Source: Malachius bipustulatus
Taxonomy: Eukaryota; Arthropoda; Insecta; Coleoptera; Melyridae
Reading direction: 5' to 3'
NCBI GenBank assembly: GCA_910589415.1
Contig: OU342638.1
Coordinates: forward strand, 5,704,001-5,768,000
Length of the DNA: 64,000 nucleotides
Each line of letters begins with the position of its first letter. Within the stretch, counting starts at the first letter, position 1. A program made the translations under genes and the position numbers. This document shows, piece after piece, positions 55,772-64,000 of this stretch. Under the pieces are notes generated by a model that saw only the letters and a program-made list of their open reading frames with translations, was not told where the DNA came from and ran no database searches.

Positions 55772-58410
55772 CAGTTAAATCTATTTTCCTGAAAGCAAGG
55801 ACAGTTCCTTTTGCTTTACGTAATAAAATTGAGGATGAAATCAAATTGCTACAAAAAGAAGGTGTTTTGGTTAAAGTGGAGCAGTCAGAATGGGCTACAC
55901 CCATTGTTCCAGTTGTAAAGGCGAACGGACGTATACGTATCTGTGGTGATTTTAAAGTTTCAATCAACCCAAATTTAATAGTAGACGATCACCCTTTACC
56001 ATCTATCGAGACGTTATTTTCTAGTTTAGCAGGAGGTCAAAAGTTTACAAAACTAGACCTGAGTCAAGCATATCTTCAGTTGGAGGTTAGACCTGAAGAT
56101 AGACAATATTTAACATTGAATACGCATTTAGGACTTTACCAGAGTACCAGATTACAATATGGGATTTCGTCAGCACCTGCAATTTGGCAGAGGTTAATCG
56201 AAACGATACTACAGGATATTGCTGGACTTTCAGTGTTCCTAGATGACATTAAACTAACCGCACCAAATGACGAAATACATTTACAAAGATTAGAACAAGT
56301 TTTACAAAGACTTGATAAATACAATATTAAGGTAAATTTAAAGAAATGTGAATTTATGAAGAACCATATTGAATATTGTGGATTCGTAATTGATAAGAAT
56401 GGAATACATAAATCCAAATCAAAAATTGAAGCCATACAAAATGCGAAAATACCTGAAAATAAAACAGAAATAAAATCTTTCATTGGATTAATAAACTATT
56501 ATGGAAGATTCTTTCCTAATCTTAGTGCAGTACTTGTTCCTTTGAATAACTTATTAAAGAAAGATGTACCTTTCATTTGGAACAAGAAATGTCAAGAATC
56601 TTTTGACATTATTAAAAGAGAAATTCAGTCAGAAAAAGTACTAGCACATTATGATCCGAGTTTACAATTAATTTTAGCTACAGATGCAAGTCCCTATGCA
56701 GTCGGGGCAGTTTTATCTCATATTTATCCTGATGGTACTGAGAGACCAATACAATTTGCTTCAAAAACTTTATCAGATACTCAACGTAAATATTCACAGA
56801 TCGATAAAGAAGCATACGCAATAATTTTTGGAGTTAAAAAGTTTTATCAATATTTATTTGGTAATTTCTTTACTTTGTATACTGATCATAAACCGTTGGT
56901 ACAAATTTTTAGTCCAACTAAAAATTTACCAGTATTATGTGCTACACGAATGCAACATTATGCAGTATATCTCCAAATGTTTAAATTTGATATTAAGTAC
57001 AAGAATACAGAATTCCATGGCAATGCAGACTTTCTTTCACGTTTACCAATGAAAGATACAATCAAAAATAACGAATATGATGAATGTGATATTTTCTACA
57101 TAAATCAAATGGATACATTACCAATTACATACAAACAAATATTTACAGAAACTGAAAAAGATAGTACATTACAACCACTTTTACAAGCATTACACGGAGG
57201 TTACGCTGTTAATGCTAGAGATAGATTTAACGTTTTACAGTCAGAATTTTCTTTACAAGATGGTTGTATTGTAAAGGGTCAATGCATTGTTATTCCATTA
57301 GTGTTACAAAAAATTATTTTAAATGAATTACATACAGGCCATTTAGGAGTTGTTAAAATGAAAGCTCTAGCAAGAAGCTATTGCTGGTGGTCTGGAATTA
57401 CTACCGACATTGAATCATTATGTAAAAATTGTATAGAGTGTAATAAACACAAGAATAATCCTCCCAAGGTAGAAACACACCACTGGGAACAAGCTACAAA
57501 ACCGTTTCAGCGAGTACATATTGATTATGCAGGACCATTTATGGGATATAATTTTTTTGTTATGGTAGACGCTTATACTCGTTGGCCAGAAGTACGAATA
57601 ACAAAAAATATTACAACAGATACAACAATTAAATTATGCAGAGAAATATTCAGTTCTTTTGGAATTCCACAAGTTTTGGTAAGTGATAATGCAACTAGCT
57701 TCACATCTTACAAATTCTCTTCATTCTTAAAGTCAAATGGAGTTATGCATAAATTTAGTGCTCCATATCATCCCGCTACTAACGGATTAGCTGAACGTTA
57801 CGTTCAGACATTTAAACAATCATTAAGAATGTCTCTAAGTAAATGTAACGATGTACATCAAGCCTTACATGATTTTTTATTACATTATAGGAAGACTCCT
57901 CATTCAGAAACAAAAGTTTCTCCTTCAGAACTTATGTTTGGAAGATTAATTAGATCTCGCTTAGATTTAATTAAACCTAATTTATTAACATGTAATACGA
58001 GTGACTTATTACCTGAAACTGATCAAAGAATTAGATCTTTCGAGAAGGGGGAAAGAGTATCAGTAAGGAACTATACAAATGGAAATAAATGGAATTTCGG
58101 TTACGTTTTTAAGAAACTAGGAAAACTTCATTATCTAGTTAAATTGGACATTGGTCCAACGCAAAAGAAACATGTTAATCAAATGCGAGCATTAGGAGAG
58201 CATACTAATTTACCAAATTTTAATCCTAATACAGCTGTTGCAAATACTAACCACCCTATCAAAAATAATGGTGAATCAAATACAGATGACTTTACAGATC
58301 AAAGTCAATTCAATTCTAACGATCAGTCGAGAAATTCCTACCAAAGTAATTATCGATTTGTGAAACGTTCAAATCGGGCAAGGAAGCCTGTACAAAAACT
58401 TAATTTGTAA
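55768..58410 (+). CDS. Gypsy pol: reverse transcriptase, RNase H, integrase (5'-truncated, otherwise intact)
   Basis: The frame has no stop over about 880 codons. Reverse transcriptase begins with VPFALRNKIEDEI and has FTKLDLSQAYLQL and the active site FLDDIK (about 56239). RNase H shows ATDASPYAVGAVLS, YSQIDKEAYAI and YTDHKPLV. Integrase has the zinc-binding HTGHLGVVKM and CIECNKHK, and the catalytic D in HIDYAGPF, D in VSDNATSF and E in NGLAERYVQ. The start at 55768 is an accident of the inversion junction; the native protein would start in gag. Protease is absent. Confidence 0.92.
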   Translation: MTVKSIFLKARTVPFALRNKIEDEIKLLQKEGVLVKVEQSEWATPIVPVVKANGRIRICGDFKVSINPNLIVDDHPLPSIETLFSSLAGGQKFTKLDLSQAYLQLEVRPEDRQYLTLNTHLGLYQSTRLQYGISSAPAIWQRLIETILQDIAGLSVFLDDIKLTAPNDEIHLQRLEQVLQRLDKYNIKVNLKKCEFMKNHIEYCGFVIDKNGIHKSKSKIEAIQNAKIPENKTEIKSFIGLINYYGRFFPNLSAVLVPLNNLLKKDVPFIWNKKCQESFDIIKREIQSEKVLAHYDPSLQLILATDASPYAVGAVLSHIYPDGTERPIQFASKTLSDTQRKYSQIDKEAYAIIFGVKKFYQYLFGNFFTLYTDHKPLVQIFSPTKNLPVLCATRMQHYAVYLQMFKFDIKYKNTEFHGNADFLSRLPMKDTIKNNEYDECDIFYINQMDTLPITYKQIFTETEKDSTLQPLLQALHGGYAVNARDRFNVLQSEFSLQDGCIVKGQCIVIPLVLQKIILNELHTGHLGVVKMKALARSYCWWSGITTDIESLCKNCIECNKHKNNPPKVETHHWEQATKPFQRVHIDYAGPFMGYNFFVMVDAYTRWPEVRITKNITTDTTIKLCREIFSSFGIPQVLVSDNATSFTSYKFSSFLKSNGVMHKFSAPYHPATNGLAERYVQTFKQSLRMSLSKCNDVHQALHDFLLHYRKTPHSETKVSPSELMFGRLIRSRLDLIKPNLLTCNTSDLLPETDQRIRSFEKGERVSVRNYTNGNKWNFGYVFKKLGKLHYLVKLDIGPTQKKHVNQMRALGEHTNLPNFNPNTAVANTNHPIKNNGESNTDDFTDQSQFNSNDQSRNSYQSNYRFVKRSNRARKPVQKLNL

Positions 58411-58637
58411 AAACTTTACTTACGATCAATATTAATTACATTTTAGTTTTAATTTGTTAAAATTAAATTAATAGTATATTAATTTTAAGTTACAAGTTAC
58501 ATGTTACATCTACGTATTTATTTACTTATGTTACCATTTATGACAATTTATTGACTAACTATCTAAGTTATTTTATGTACCTACTTACGTTACGTCTTCT
58601 CTGATAGGAAGACATGAATTCCCGACAGGGAAGGAAA

Positions 58638-58871
58638 TATTGTGTCCTAGAGTGGCAATAATTATTACCGTTATTTTACAGAAACACAGCCAGTGTTGAG
58701 TCTAATAAAATGAACTGTCATATTTGGGGAATGTCAATTACAATTTAATAATTTTGTTACAAACATCATTACCAATATTAGTTATACTTTTTCGTTATTA
58801 TAAAGCAGTTAATTTATTCTTCTGTGTGTTTAATTTACCTACAAGAGCTGAGCATACGACAATACATAACA
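58638..58871 (+). repeat. 3' LTR of the rearranged Gypsy
   Basis: 234 bases from TATTGTGTCC to ATACATAACA, following the purine tract GACAGGGAAGGAAA. The first 68 bases recur at 55255-55322 and most of the rest recurs inverted at 55611-55771. Confidence 0.88.
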
Positions 58872-58876
58872 AACTC

Positions 58877-59505
58877 CATTCATTGAGCACCAGCCCCCTT
58901 TGTTAGATTTTCTGTAACTTCTTCTTCCTCCTCTTGCAAGAATGATAAAGAAAGAGTTTTAGCATGGAAACAGATTAGCTTATACTTAGGATGACCTAAA
59001 ATGATTCATTTACACTGTTGAAGATCTAAAAAACCATTGTCTTGTAACCGAAAAGTCTTTGCAGATTTTTACAGCACATTTTAGACATTTTTACATTTTC
59101 TATGTTATCGCAAGTTTTAAAATAGATCAACTCTTTCACTTACCAATAAAATTACCCCAATAATAAACACAAAACCTACAACTCACGGTTCAGAACTTCA
59201 TTTGAAATGCTGCGGTGCAATTTTTCAGGTGTTTTAGATCAGAGGCACATCCCCGTTGCTAACTAGCATCCCACATTTTTTGGTGTAAAATTATAATCAT
59301 GTGGGATCATTTTTTTTTAAATAAAAAGAGGGAGCATCGGTCTTAACTGTGTAGGAAGTAAGACATAGTTCCTCCACTCTAGTAATATGGCTTCGAGATA
59401 GTGCTCATTTAGCCAGACACAATTTTATAGCCTTTTTATAAAAACCTTTGATCGCTTGTTTTACTTTTCACAGACATTCGAAAATTAATCTGAAAAGTAA
59501 TGCGG
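58877..59505. other. Intergenic stretch, no gene recognised
   Basis: AT-rich, without a frame or repeat that I can assign. Confidence 0.4.
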
Positions 59506-59578
59506 ACTGAGGTGAGTTTCGAACCCGCGATCTTTGGCTCCGTAGCTTAGCGGAGTTAACCACTCGACCACGCCAGTC
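59506..59578 (-). tRNA. tRNA-like sequence (tRNA pseudogene or head of a tRNA-derived SINE)
   Basis: On the minus strand 73 bases have a box A TGGTCGAGTGG and box B-like GGTTCGAAACT. The acceptor stem GACTGGC/CTCAGTC pairs at six of seven positions, and the anticodon stem CTCCG/CGGAG is perfect but encloses an eight-base loop CTAAGCTA. The T stem has a mismatch. The abnormal loop argues against a working tRNA. Confidence 0.5.
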
Positions 59579-60193
59579 ACTCAGAAGTAATTTCTTCATT
59601 TTCTGAAATTTTAGGAGGATCCTGAGCGACATGAAAAGGGCAATTATTGCTGGAAGTTGCAGGAACATTATTTCTAGAAGTTTCTAGAAGCATCACCACG
59701 TTCCTCATTCTCACTGTCACTGATCATAAGACAGTCGTAGAGTTCATCTTGCGTTAAAAACTTTCCCGCCATAATAAAACGTAGGTAGGTATAAGCTAGA
59801 AGAAACATACACACCCTGTAAACTCTTGAACATAACTGAGAAAATTGAAGACAACTGTCAACTTCTGTAGCATCACCAGCACCATTCGACCTTGTCCAAT
59901 CCTGAAAAATAAGGCGTGACTTCCCAGGATATGTTCGTTTCGAGCCCTAAAGTAGTAATCTAGCCTTGCGGATATATCCGTCTTGAGCGGTGAAAGGGTT
60001 AAGGAATTTAAGGTGTCATTTTTGACAACCACTGACCTGAGATTCCCACCAACCTTCACAGCATGAGTAGGTACATGTTACTTTTCTTGCATCAATAAAA
60101 CAATAACTATTACATGTTTATTCATGATATTAAAGAAAATAATACGGTCCACTATATCAAGTCATCCAATAGGTACCTACATATCTAATGGTC
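59579..60193. other. Intergenic stretch, no gene recognised
   Basis: Mixed sequence with frames below 90 codons. TATATCCGTCTTGAGCGGTGAAAGGGT near 59970 looks repeat-like. No call. Confidence 0.35.
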
Positions 60194-60616
60194 AAAAAAG
60201 AAGTGGTAAGACTCCCTTACCAGATGAAGAGGTTGCAAAGGCTTTGGTAAACGCGTTAATTTTTTTTTGGTAACCTCTTTTGTGATGAGAAAAATCGATT
60301 TGCCTATTGAAATTTGATTCATCTTTGTGGATATTTTGCAGGATTTCGAAGAAGGAACTGTCTCTTAACAACGAAAGACAATATCGGCAAACATTTGGTT
60401 CAGAGAGTTTGCATAGAGTTTGAATAAATCATTCAAGTCTGTCAAAAGGTGATTGAACTTTTGGTGGTAACAGAGCAAGCTTAGAATACGTCATTCAATA
60501 ATGCAGACATACACAAACGTGGGAGTTGCAGAACTTCGAGAATACCCTTGTCACTTGATTCATAGTTACTAGAATTTTGAAAAATCTAGTGACTCGTTTG
60601 TCGACGAGGGAACCCT
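60194..60616 (+). repeat. Second copy of the palindrome-family element (single arm)
   Basis: From AAAAAAGAAGTGGTAAGA through CCTCTTTTGTGATGAGAAAA and GGTGATTGAACTTTTGGTGG to GTTTGTCGACGAGGGAACCC it follows the sequence of 55180 to about 54490 read on the minus strand, with many substitutions and an extra piece near 60215-60270. No second arm is present. Confidence 0.72.
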
Positions 60617-60690
60617 AAAAAGTGTTCCCCTAATTTTGTGCAGTAATATAATTAAATAAATGGAACGGAAGGAGATATAGAGCCTATATT

Positions 60691-60938
60691 ATAGGGTGTA
60701 TCACTCGATTTAAACAACAGTAAAGGGTCCAAAGTGTTTAGATTTGGACCCTTGTTACTGAATAATGACCGACTTCCGGTTTTTTCCTTTTTTTTATTTT
60801 TTCCAGTTCCGGAATTTGTAGTTTTCCTCAAATGAGAGCTAATTTTTGAAACATCGCATCTTTGGATCCAAAAACGTTTCGTCTTAACGATATCTACATT
60901 CCAATTATTGTTATCTAAGCTGATTTGATGCACCCTGT
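60691..60938. mobile_element. Small inverted-repeat element (MITE), ACAGGGTG-type ends
   Basis: TATAGGGTGTATCA at 60691 and TGCACCCTGTA near 60938 are imperfect inverted repeats, extending into ATTTAAAC/GATTTG. Length is about 248 bases. The interior carries a purine-rich part with TTTTTTCC runs. No gene. Confidence 0.5.
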
Positions 60939-61006
60939 ACATCACTTATGTCCACCCCCTAAATATTAATTAGGGGGTGGACATAAATGATGGACCACCC
61001 TGTATT
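60928..61006. repeat. Hairpin with 35-base arms
   Basis: CACCCTGTACATCACTTATG, CCACCCCCTAA and AATAT form the left arm; TTAGGGGGTGGACATAAATG, GGACCACCCTG is the right arm, with a central TATTAATTA. It overlaps the end of the preceding small element and may be a second, very short one. Confidence 0.7.
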
Positions 61007-62526
61007 ATGTATTACAATGAAATGGATATAATTATTGATTGCGTAATCAAGTTGAAAAATGCGTTTGGGAATGGGGGGGGGGGGGTTATTGTTTCATAAC
61101 ATAGTTATGAATTATAAATTGCAGAATAAAGACCACTCACTGTAATGTGTAGCTATAACCAAGAATACATATTATTATTATTATTTAGTTGATATATTTT
61201 CTATATAATTATTATTATTATATTTATTATTATTGTGATTTTGCACATAATCTAGTCTTGAAGTGCAAATATAAATTTTGCAGTCATATAGGTAATTGGT
61301 AATATATACAGGGTCTTCCACAGAACTGTTTCAGTAGAAGTTTATGCACTTCTAGTTTGTTTTTTTTGTGTGTGAAAGATCCTATATATGAGTTCACTAA
61401 TCTTCAAAGTCCTGAGCTCATAATATAATCAATTCCGGGAAGTACTGGTTTATAATATGACTCATGACTCAATTAGCATAACTAGTCATTATTATGTAAC
61501 ATGTAATGGCACCATGAAAATTGGTTGATTTGACAAGCGACGTTGCGTGTTTTTTTTGTACATTGTCTTTTTCATGGTGTCATTATGTGTTTGAGTGGTA
61601 CGGTTTTATTATACTTATGTAAATTTCGCACACTTGGTATTTAACTAATGTAACAATAACAAATTATTTTTAAGAAAATTGAAGGTATTTTTAATACGTT
61701 TATTGTTCAAAACAGTGGAAAATAATAAAGTTTGTAAAACTGTTTTTCTTCTTTTTCTACTCCCAAATACTTCTGATATACAAAGCGATGCAGAATGGAG
61801 GCCAAAGAAGTATTTAGACCAGGTAACATGCAAAGATAGATTGATAGATAGATAGAACAGCTGTGAACTGTCAAGTTTTCCGCTATAGTTACTTGTTTAA
61901 TGATCCAGCTTCCGTGGCCAAATTGTTTTTCCTTTTATTTTAACTTTTAGGGTTTCTAATATGTAATCTTGTGCAAAAAAAGGCAATTTGAGAGTCTTTA
62001 GAGATAATATAGATGAGTAAGTTTTGGTAGCAGGACTTCACCAGTTTATAGAAGGCCTGTTTTCAGTAATAAAAGTTCCCATAAACATATGTCCGGAAAA
62101 GCTTAGAAAAAAAATACCGGGTGTTGAAAAAAAAATTCAGTTTTCGCCACATAACTTGGACATTTCTCAATATTTTAATTTTATACAAACCATTGATTAT
62201 AATTTAGATAAAACTAAGAAAAACACGTGTGAAAAAAGGTGAATAAATTCATCATTGGCGTAGATACAGGATATATGACCCCTTTTTCGCTCATCAACCT
62301 CTACATCCATGGACTTAAAAGACCTTGCTTATCAGCCTTGCATTCCCTGGAGATTTCTTATAAAAAAATGCACACTAATAAATATTCGAAATTCCTCATA
62401 TTTTTCAAGTAAATGAGTCTAAACTTCCTCATACGCCTCATACTTCCTCAAAGTTCAGCTCTTATACACACTATGTGCTCACTGATCCCCTTATATTCGC
62501 CGTAAAATAACGGTTTCAAAAAAATT
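61007..62526. other. Intergenic stretch with simple repeats
   Basis: A G-run at about 61072-61086 and an ATT-rich microsatellite at 61165-61245 are present. A 72-codon frame (62024-62242 plus) reads a basic peptide without known likeness and is not called. TACAGGGTCTTCCACAGAAC near 61308 is repeat-like. Confidence 0.4.
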
Positions 62527-62584
62527 CAGTGGCGTAGATTTAGGGTATTTTGAGGATTTCGACCCCCTAATGTCTACGCCACTG
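62527..62584. repeat. CAGTGGCGTAGA hairpin, 58 bp
   Basis: CAGTGGCGTAGA at 62527-62538 and TCTACGCCACTG at 62573-62584 are perfect inverted repeats around a 34-base spacer. The same CAGTGGCGT end occurs at 63599 and singly near 25649 and 42474. Confidence 0.7.
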
Positions 62585-62892
62585 GAATGAATGCGATTTT
62601 AAGCAGCGCCTTTGAACCGTCCATGTTTTCCACACCAAAAAGGTACTCTTAGTTAACGGCTCTAAAGTGAACCGTTTCCGAGAAAAATGTCATTTCATGA
62701 GAGAAAACATTAATTATTACTTTCATTTTTTTTCAAAATGCCATATAAAAATTGTTAAAAAAGTGATGTTTTCTCTCATAAAATGCCATTTTTCTCGGAA
62801 ACGGTTTATTTTAGAGCTGTTAACCAAGAGTATCTTTTTGGTATAGAAAACATGGGCGGTTCAAAGGCGCTGCTTAAAATCGCATTTATTCC
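62583..62892. mobile_element. Palindromic MITE, about 128-bp arms
   Basis: Left arm 62583-62710 begins TGGAATGAATGCGATTTTAA; right arm 62766-62892 ends TTAAAATCGCATTTATTCCA. They are about 90% identical as inverted repeats, with a 55-base AT-rich loop. No coding capacity. Confidence 0.8.
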
Positions 62893-62911
62893 ACCTGACC
62901 TGGCATAATTT

Positions 62912-63166
62912 ATGTATTTCGAGTATGGTCGTGCTGATGGAAATGCATATGAAGCTAGACGACTCAACGAGGAAAAGTATCCCCAACGTCGAATACCTCA
63001 TCACACTACCTTCGAATCTCTTCATCGACTCCTCCGCGAAAGGGGGACATTTAAAAGAGATATTACACTGACAATGGGCGCCCTAGAGAAGTTAGGACTT
63101 GAGGAGGAGATTTGCAGCATGTATCGCGGTCGGGGATGGTCATTTTCAACAACTTTTGTAATTTAA
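62912..63166 (+). pseudogene. DUF4817-like helix-turn-helix fragment of a transposase
   Basis: The 84-codon frame contains YFEYGRADGNAYEARRLNEE, KYPQRRIPHHTTFESLHRLL and RERGTFKR. This is the pattern of the DUF4817 domain found before the catalytic domain in many arthropod transposase-like proteins. After about residue 52 the likeness ends, and no catalytic DDE part follows. It is a fragment left after decay or insertion. Confidence 0.65.
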
Positions 63167-63257
63167 TTTTCATATTATTTCATTATTTGAATCAATGAAA
63201 GAGTATTCTTTTTATAAAATCAACTCGTAAAATCCAGCTCTATACTCAAACACAAGC

Positions 63258-63474
63258 AGCGGGTATTATAAAGGCTCATTAAGTTAACGGGCAGATTTCT
63301 GGGACCGTTACTGAAGAAGGTATCGACTCTGTATGGAAAATATTGCAATTTCGTCATTCTTAACGTGAAAGGGATTACAAAAATGTAAACAAAAGTCATT
63401 TTAAGTCGATATTAGCTTCAAAAACGAGCACAGAAATCTGCCCGTTAACTTAATGGCCTTTATAAATACCCGCT
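63258..63474. mobile_element. MITE with AGCGGGTATT ends, 217 bp
   Basis: AGCGGGTATTATAAAGGC at 63258 is mirrored by GCCTTTATAAATACCCGCT ending 63474. The inverted match continues through TTAAGTTAACGGGCAGATTT for about 70 bases. A diverged relative lies at 5318-5408. Confidence 0.82.
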
Positions 63475-64000
63475 GAAGGTGTCTAAACATATGATTTTTT
63501 TATCAGAAAACCTTGCATCGGTTGAAAAAAAGTCAGGAGATCATAATTACTCAGAAATGAAAGTGGATGTGAAAACTAATTTTATTTTCCTAAAAAAGCA
63601 GTGGCGTAGGTACTTACTATTTTTTTTTCAAAAATTATAAGTGTAACGCGACTTGCACGAACGCCACTGTCACAATATAACTACACAAGTTAAATGTTGA
63701 AAATGCCTCTTGATACATGGAAGGAGTACACAATTTTTTTATGAAAATGTCTTTTGATTCCTATCAAAGTTATTATTAAAAAACGATTTTTTTCTTTAAA
63801 CTTAAACACCCTATAGTTAAACAGATGAGTCTCTTAGGTCATCGTTTATACTTACTTTTTTTCTTAAAATAATCTCATCAATTCCCTGAATTTTCTCGGT
63901 TCATTTTAGATATGAAATAAAAGAATACCTATGTCATAGGTATTCTTCTTAGTTTTGGGTTTTAGGTTCTTGATAATTAAAGTATTATTTTTCAAAAATA
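63475..64000. other. AT-rich end of the window with a CAGTGGCGT hairpin
   Basis: CAGTGGCGTAG at 63599 and ACGCCACTG ending at 63669 form a hairpin like that at 62527. CCTATGTCATAGG near 63930 is a small palindrome. No gene. Confidence 0.5.

Larger units (their letters stand above)
55255..58871 (+). mobile_element. Ty3/Gypsy retrotransposon with intact pol but inverted and deleted 5' end
   Basis: A five-base duplication AACTC (55250-55254 and 58872-58876) bounds the element. The right end is a full 234-base LTR (58638-58871) after a purine tract (58625-58637). The left end has only the first 68 or so LTR bases (55255-55322). Then comes an inverted block with the rest of the LTR, the leader and the gag start. 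Pol follows directly. Gag body, protease and the very start of RT are lost. K02A2.6/Mag-like lineage, tentatively. Confidence 0.88.

Noticed and set aside
62024..62242. 72-codon basic frame
   Set aside because: No likeness to known proteins and no surrounding gene structure; A-rich composition explains the lysines.

Overview
This window reads as a piece of an insect nuclear genome. It is AT-rich, carries two spliced protein-coding genes with ordinary GT-AG introns, and holds an insect-type mix of mobile elements: Copia, several Gypsy families, a non-LTR element, mariner, PIF/Harbinger and many small terminal-inverted-repeat elements. Runs of GTAGGTACCTACC and TACAGGGTG, both common in sap-feeding bugs and some other insects, make a hemipteran plausible, but the species cannot be fixed from the sequence. 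One 200-base N gap (53814-54013) marks a scaffold join.

Bases 1-26,160 are a nest of retrotransposons. A Copia element truncated at its 5' side (1-4027) abuts a decayed Gypsy element lying on the minus strand. That old Gypsy was split twice: by a 2.7 kb TA-flanked inverted-repeat element (4498-7166) inside its RNase H, and by a 14.5 kb Gypsy element (7285-21747) flanked by ACGT on both sides. The giant element has 2.77 kb near-identical LTRs, a tRNA-His-type primer site, intact gag and pol, and an A AAA AAC slippery heptamer joining them. The old Gypsy resumes at 21748 and runs into its gag and a short LTR near 25,062, beyond which lie pieces of further Gypsy copies.

Bases 26,676-31,264 hold fifteen exons of CFAP61, an axonemal protein of motile cilia and sperm tails. 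The N-terminal part is missing, either in exons beyond the retrotransposon nest or lost. Bases 31,680-36,740 hold a GC-rich degenerate mobile block, itself split by a second TA-flanked inverted-repeat element of 3.4 kb (33026-36396).

Bases 39,270-51,289 hold a five-exon TBC1D10/whacked-type Rab GTPase-activating protein of 361 residues. Its introns carry a 5'-truncated LINE, a Gypsy gag-protease fragment, a Harbinger fragment with a MADF remnant, a broken mariner and several minisatellites.

Bases 51,416-64,000 contain no host gene that I recognise. They hold a 306-bp-armed palindrome (54328-54969), a Gypsy element with an intact pol but an inverted 5' end (55255-58871), a tRNA-like sequence, and a cluster of small inverted-repeat elements with a DUF4817-like transposase fragment near the right end.
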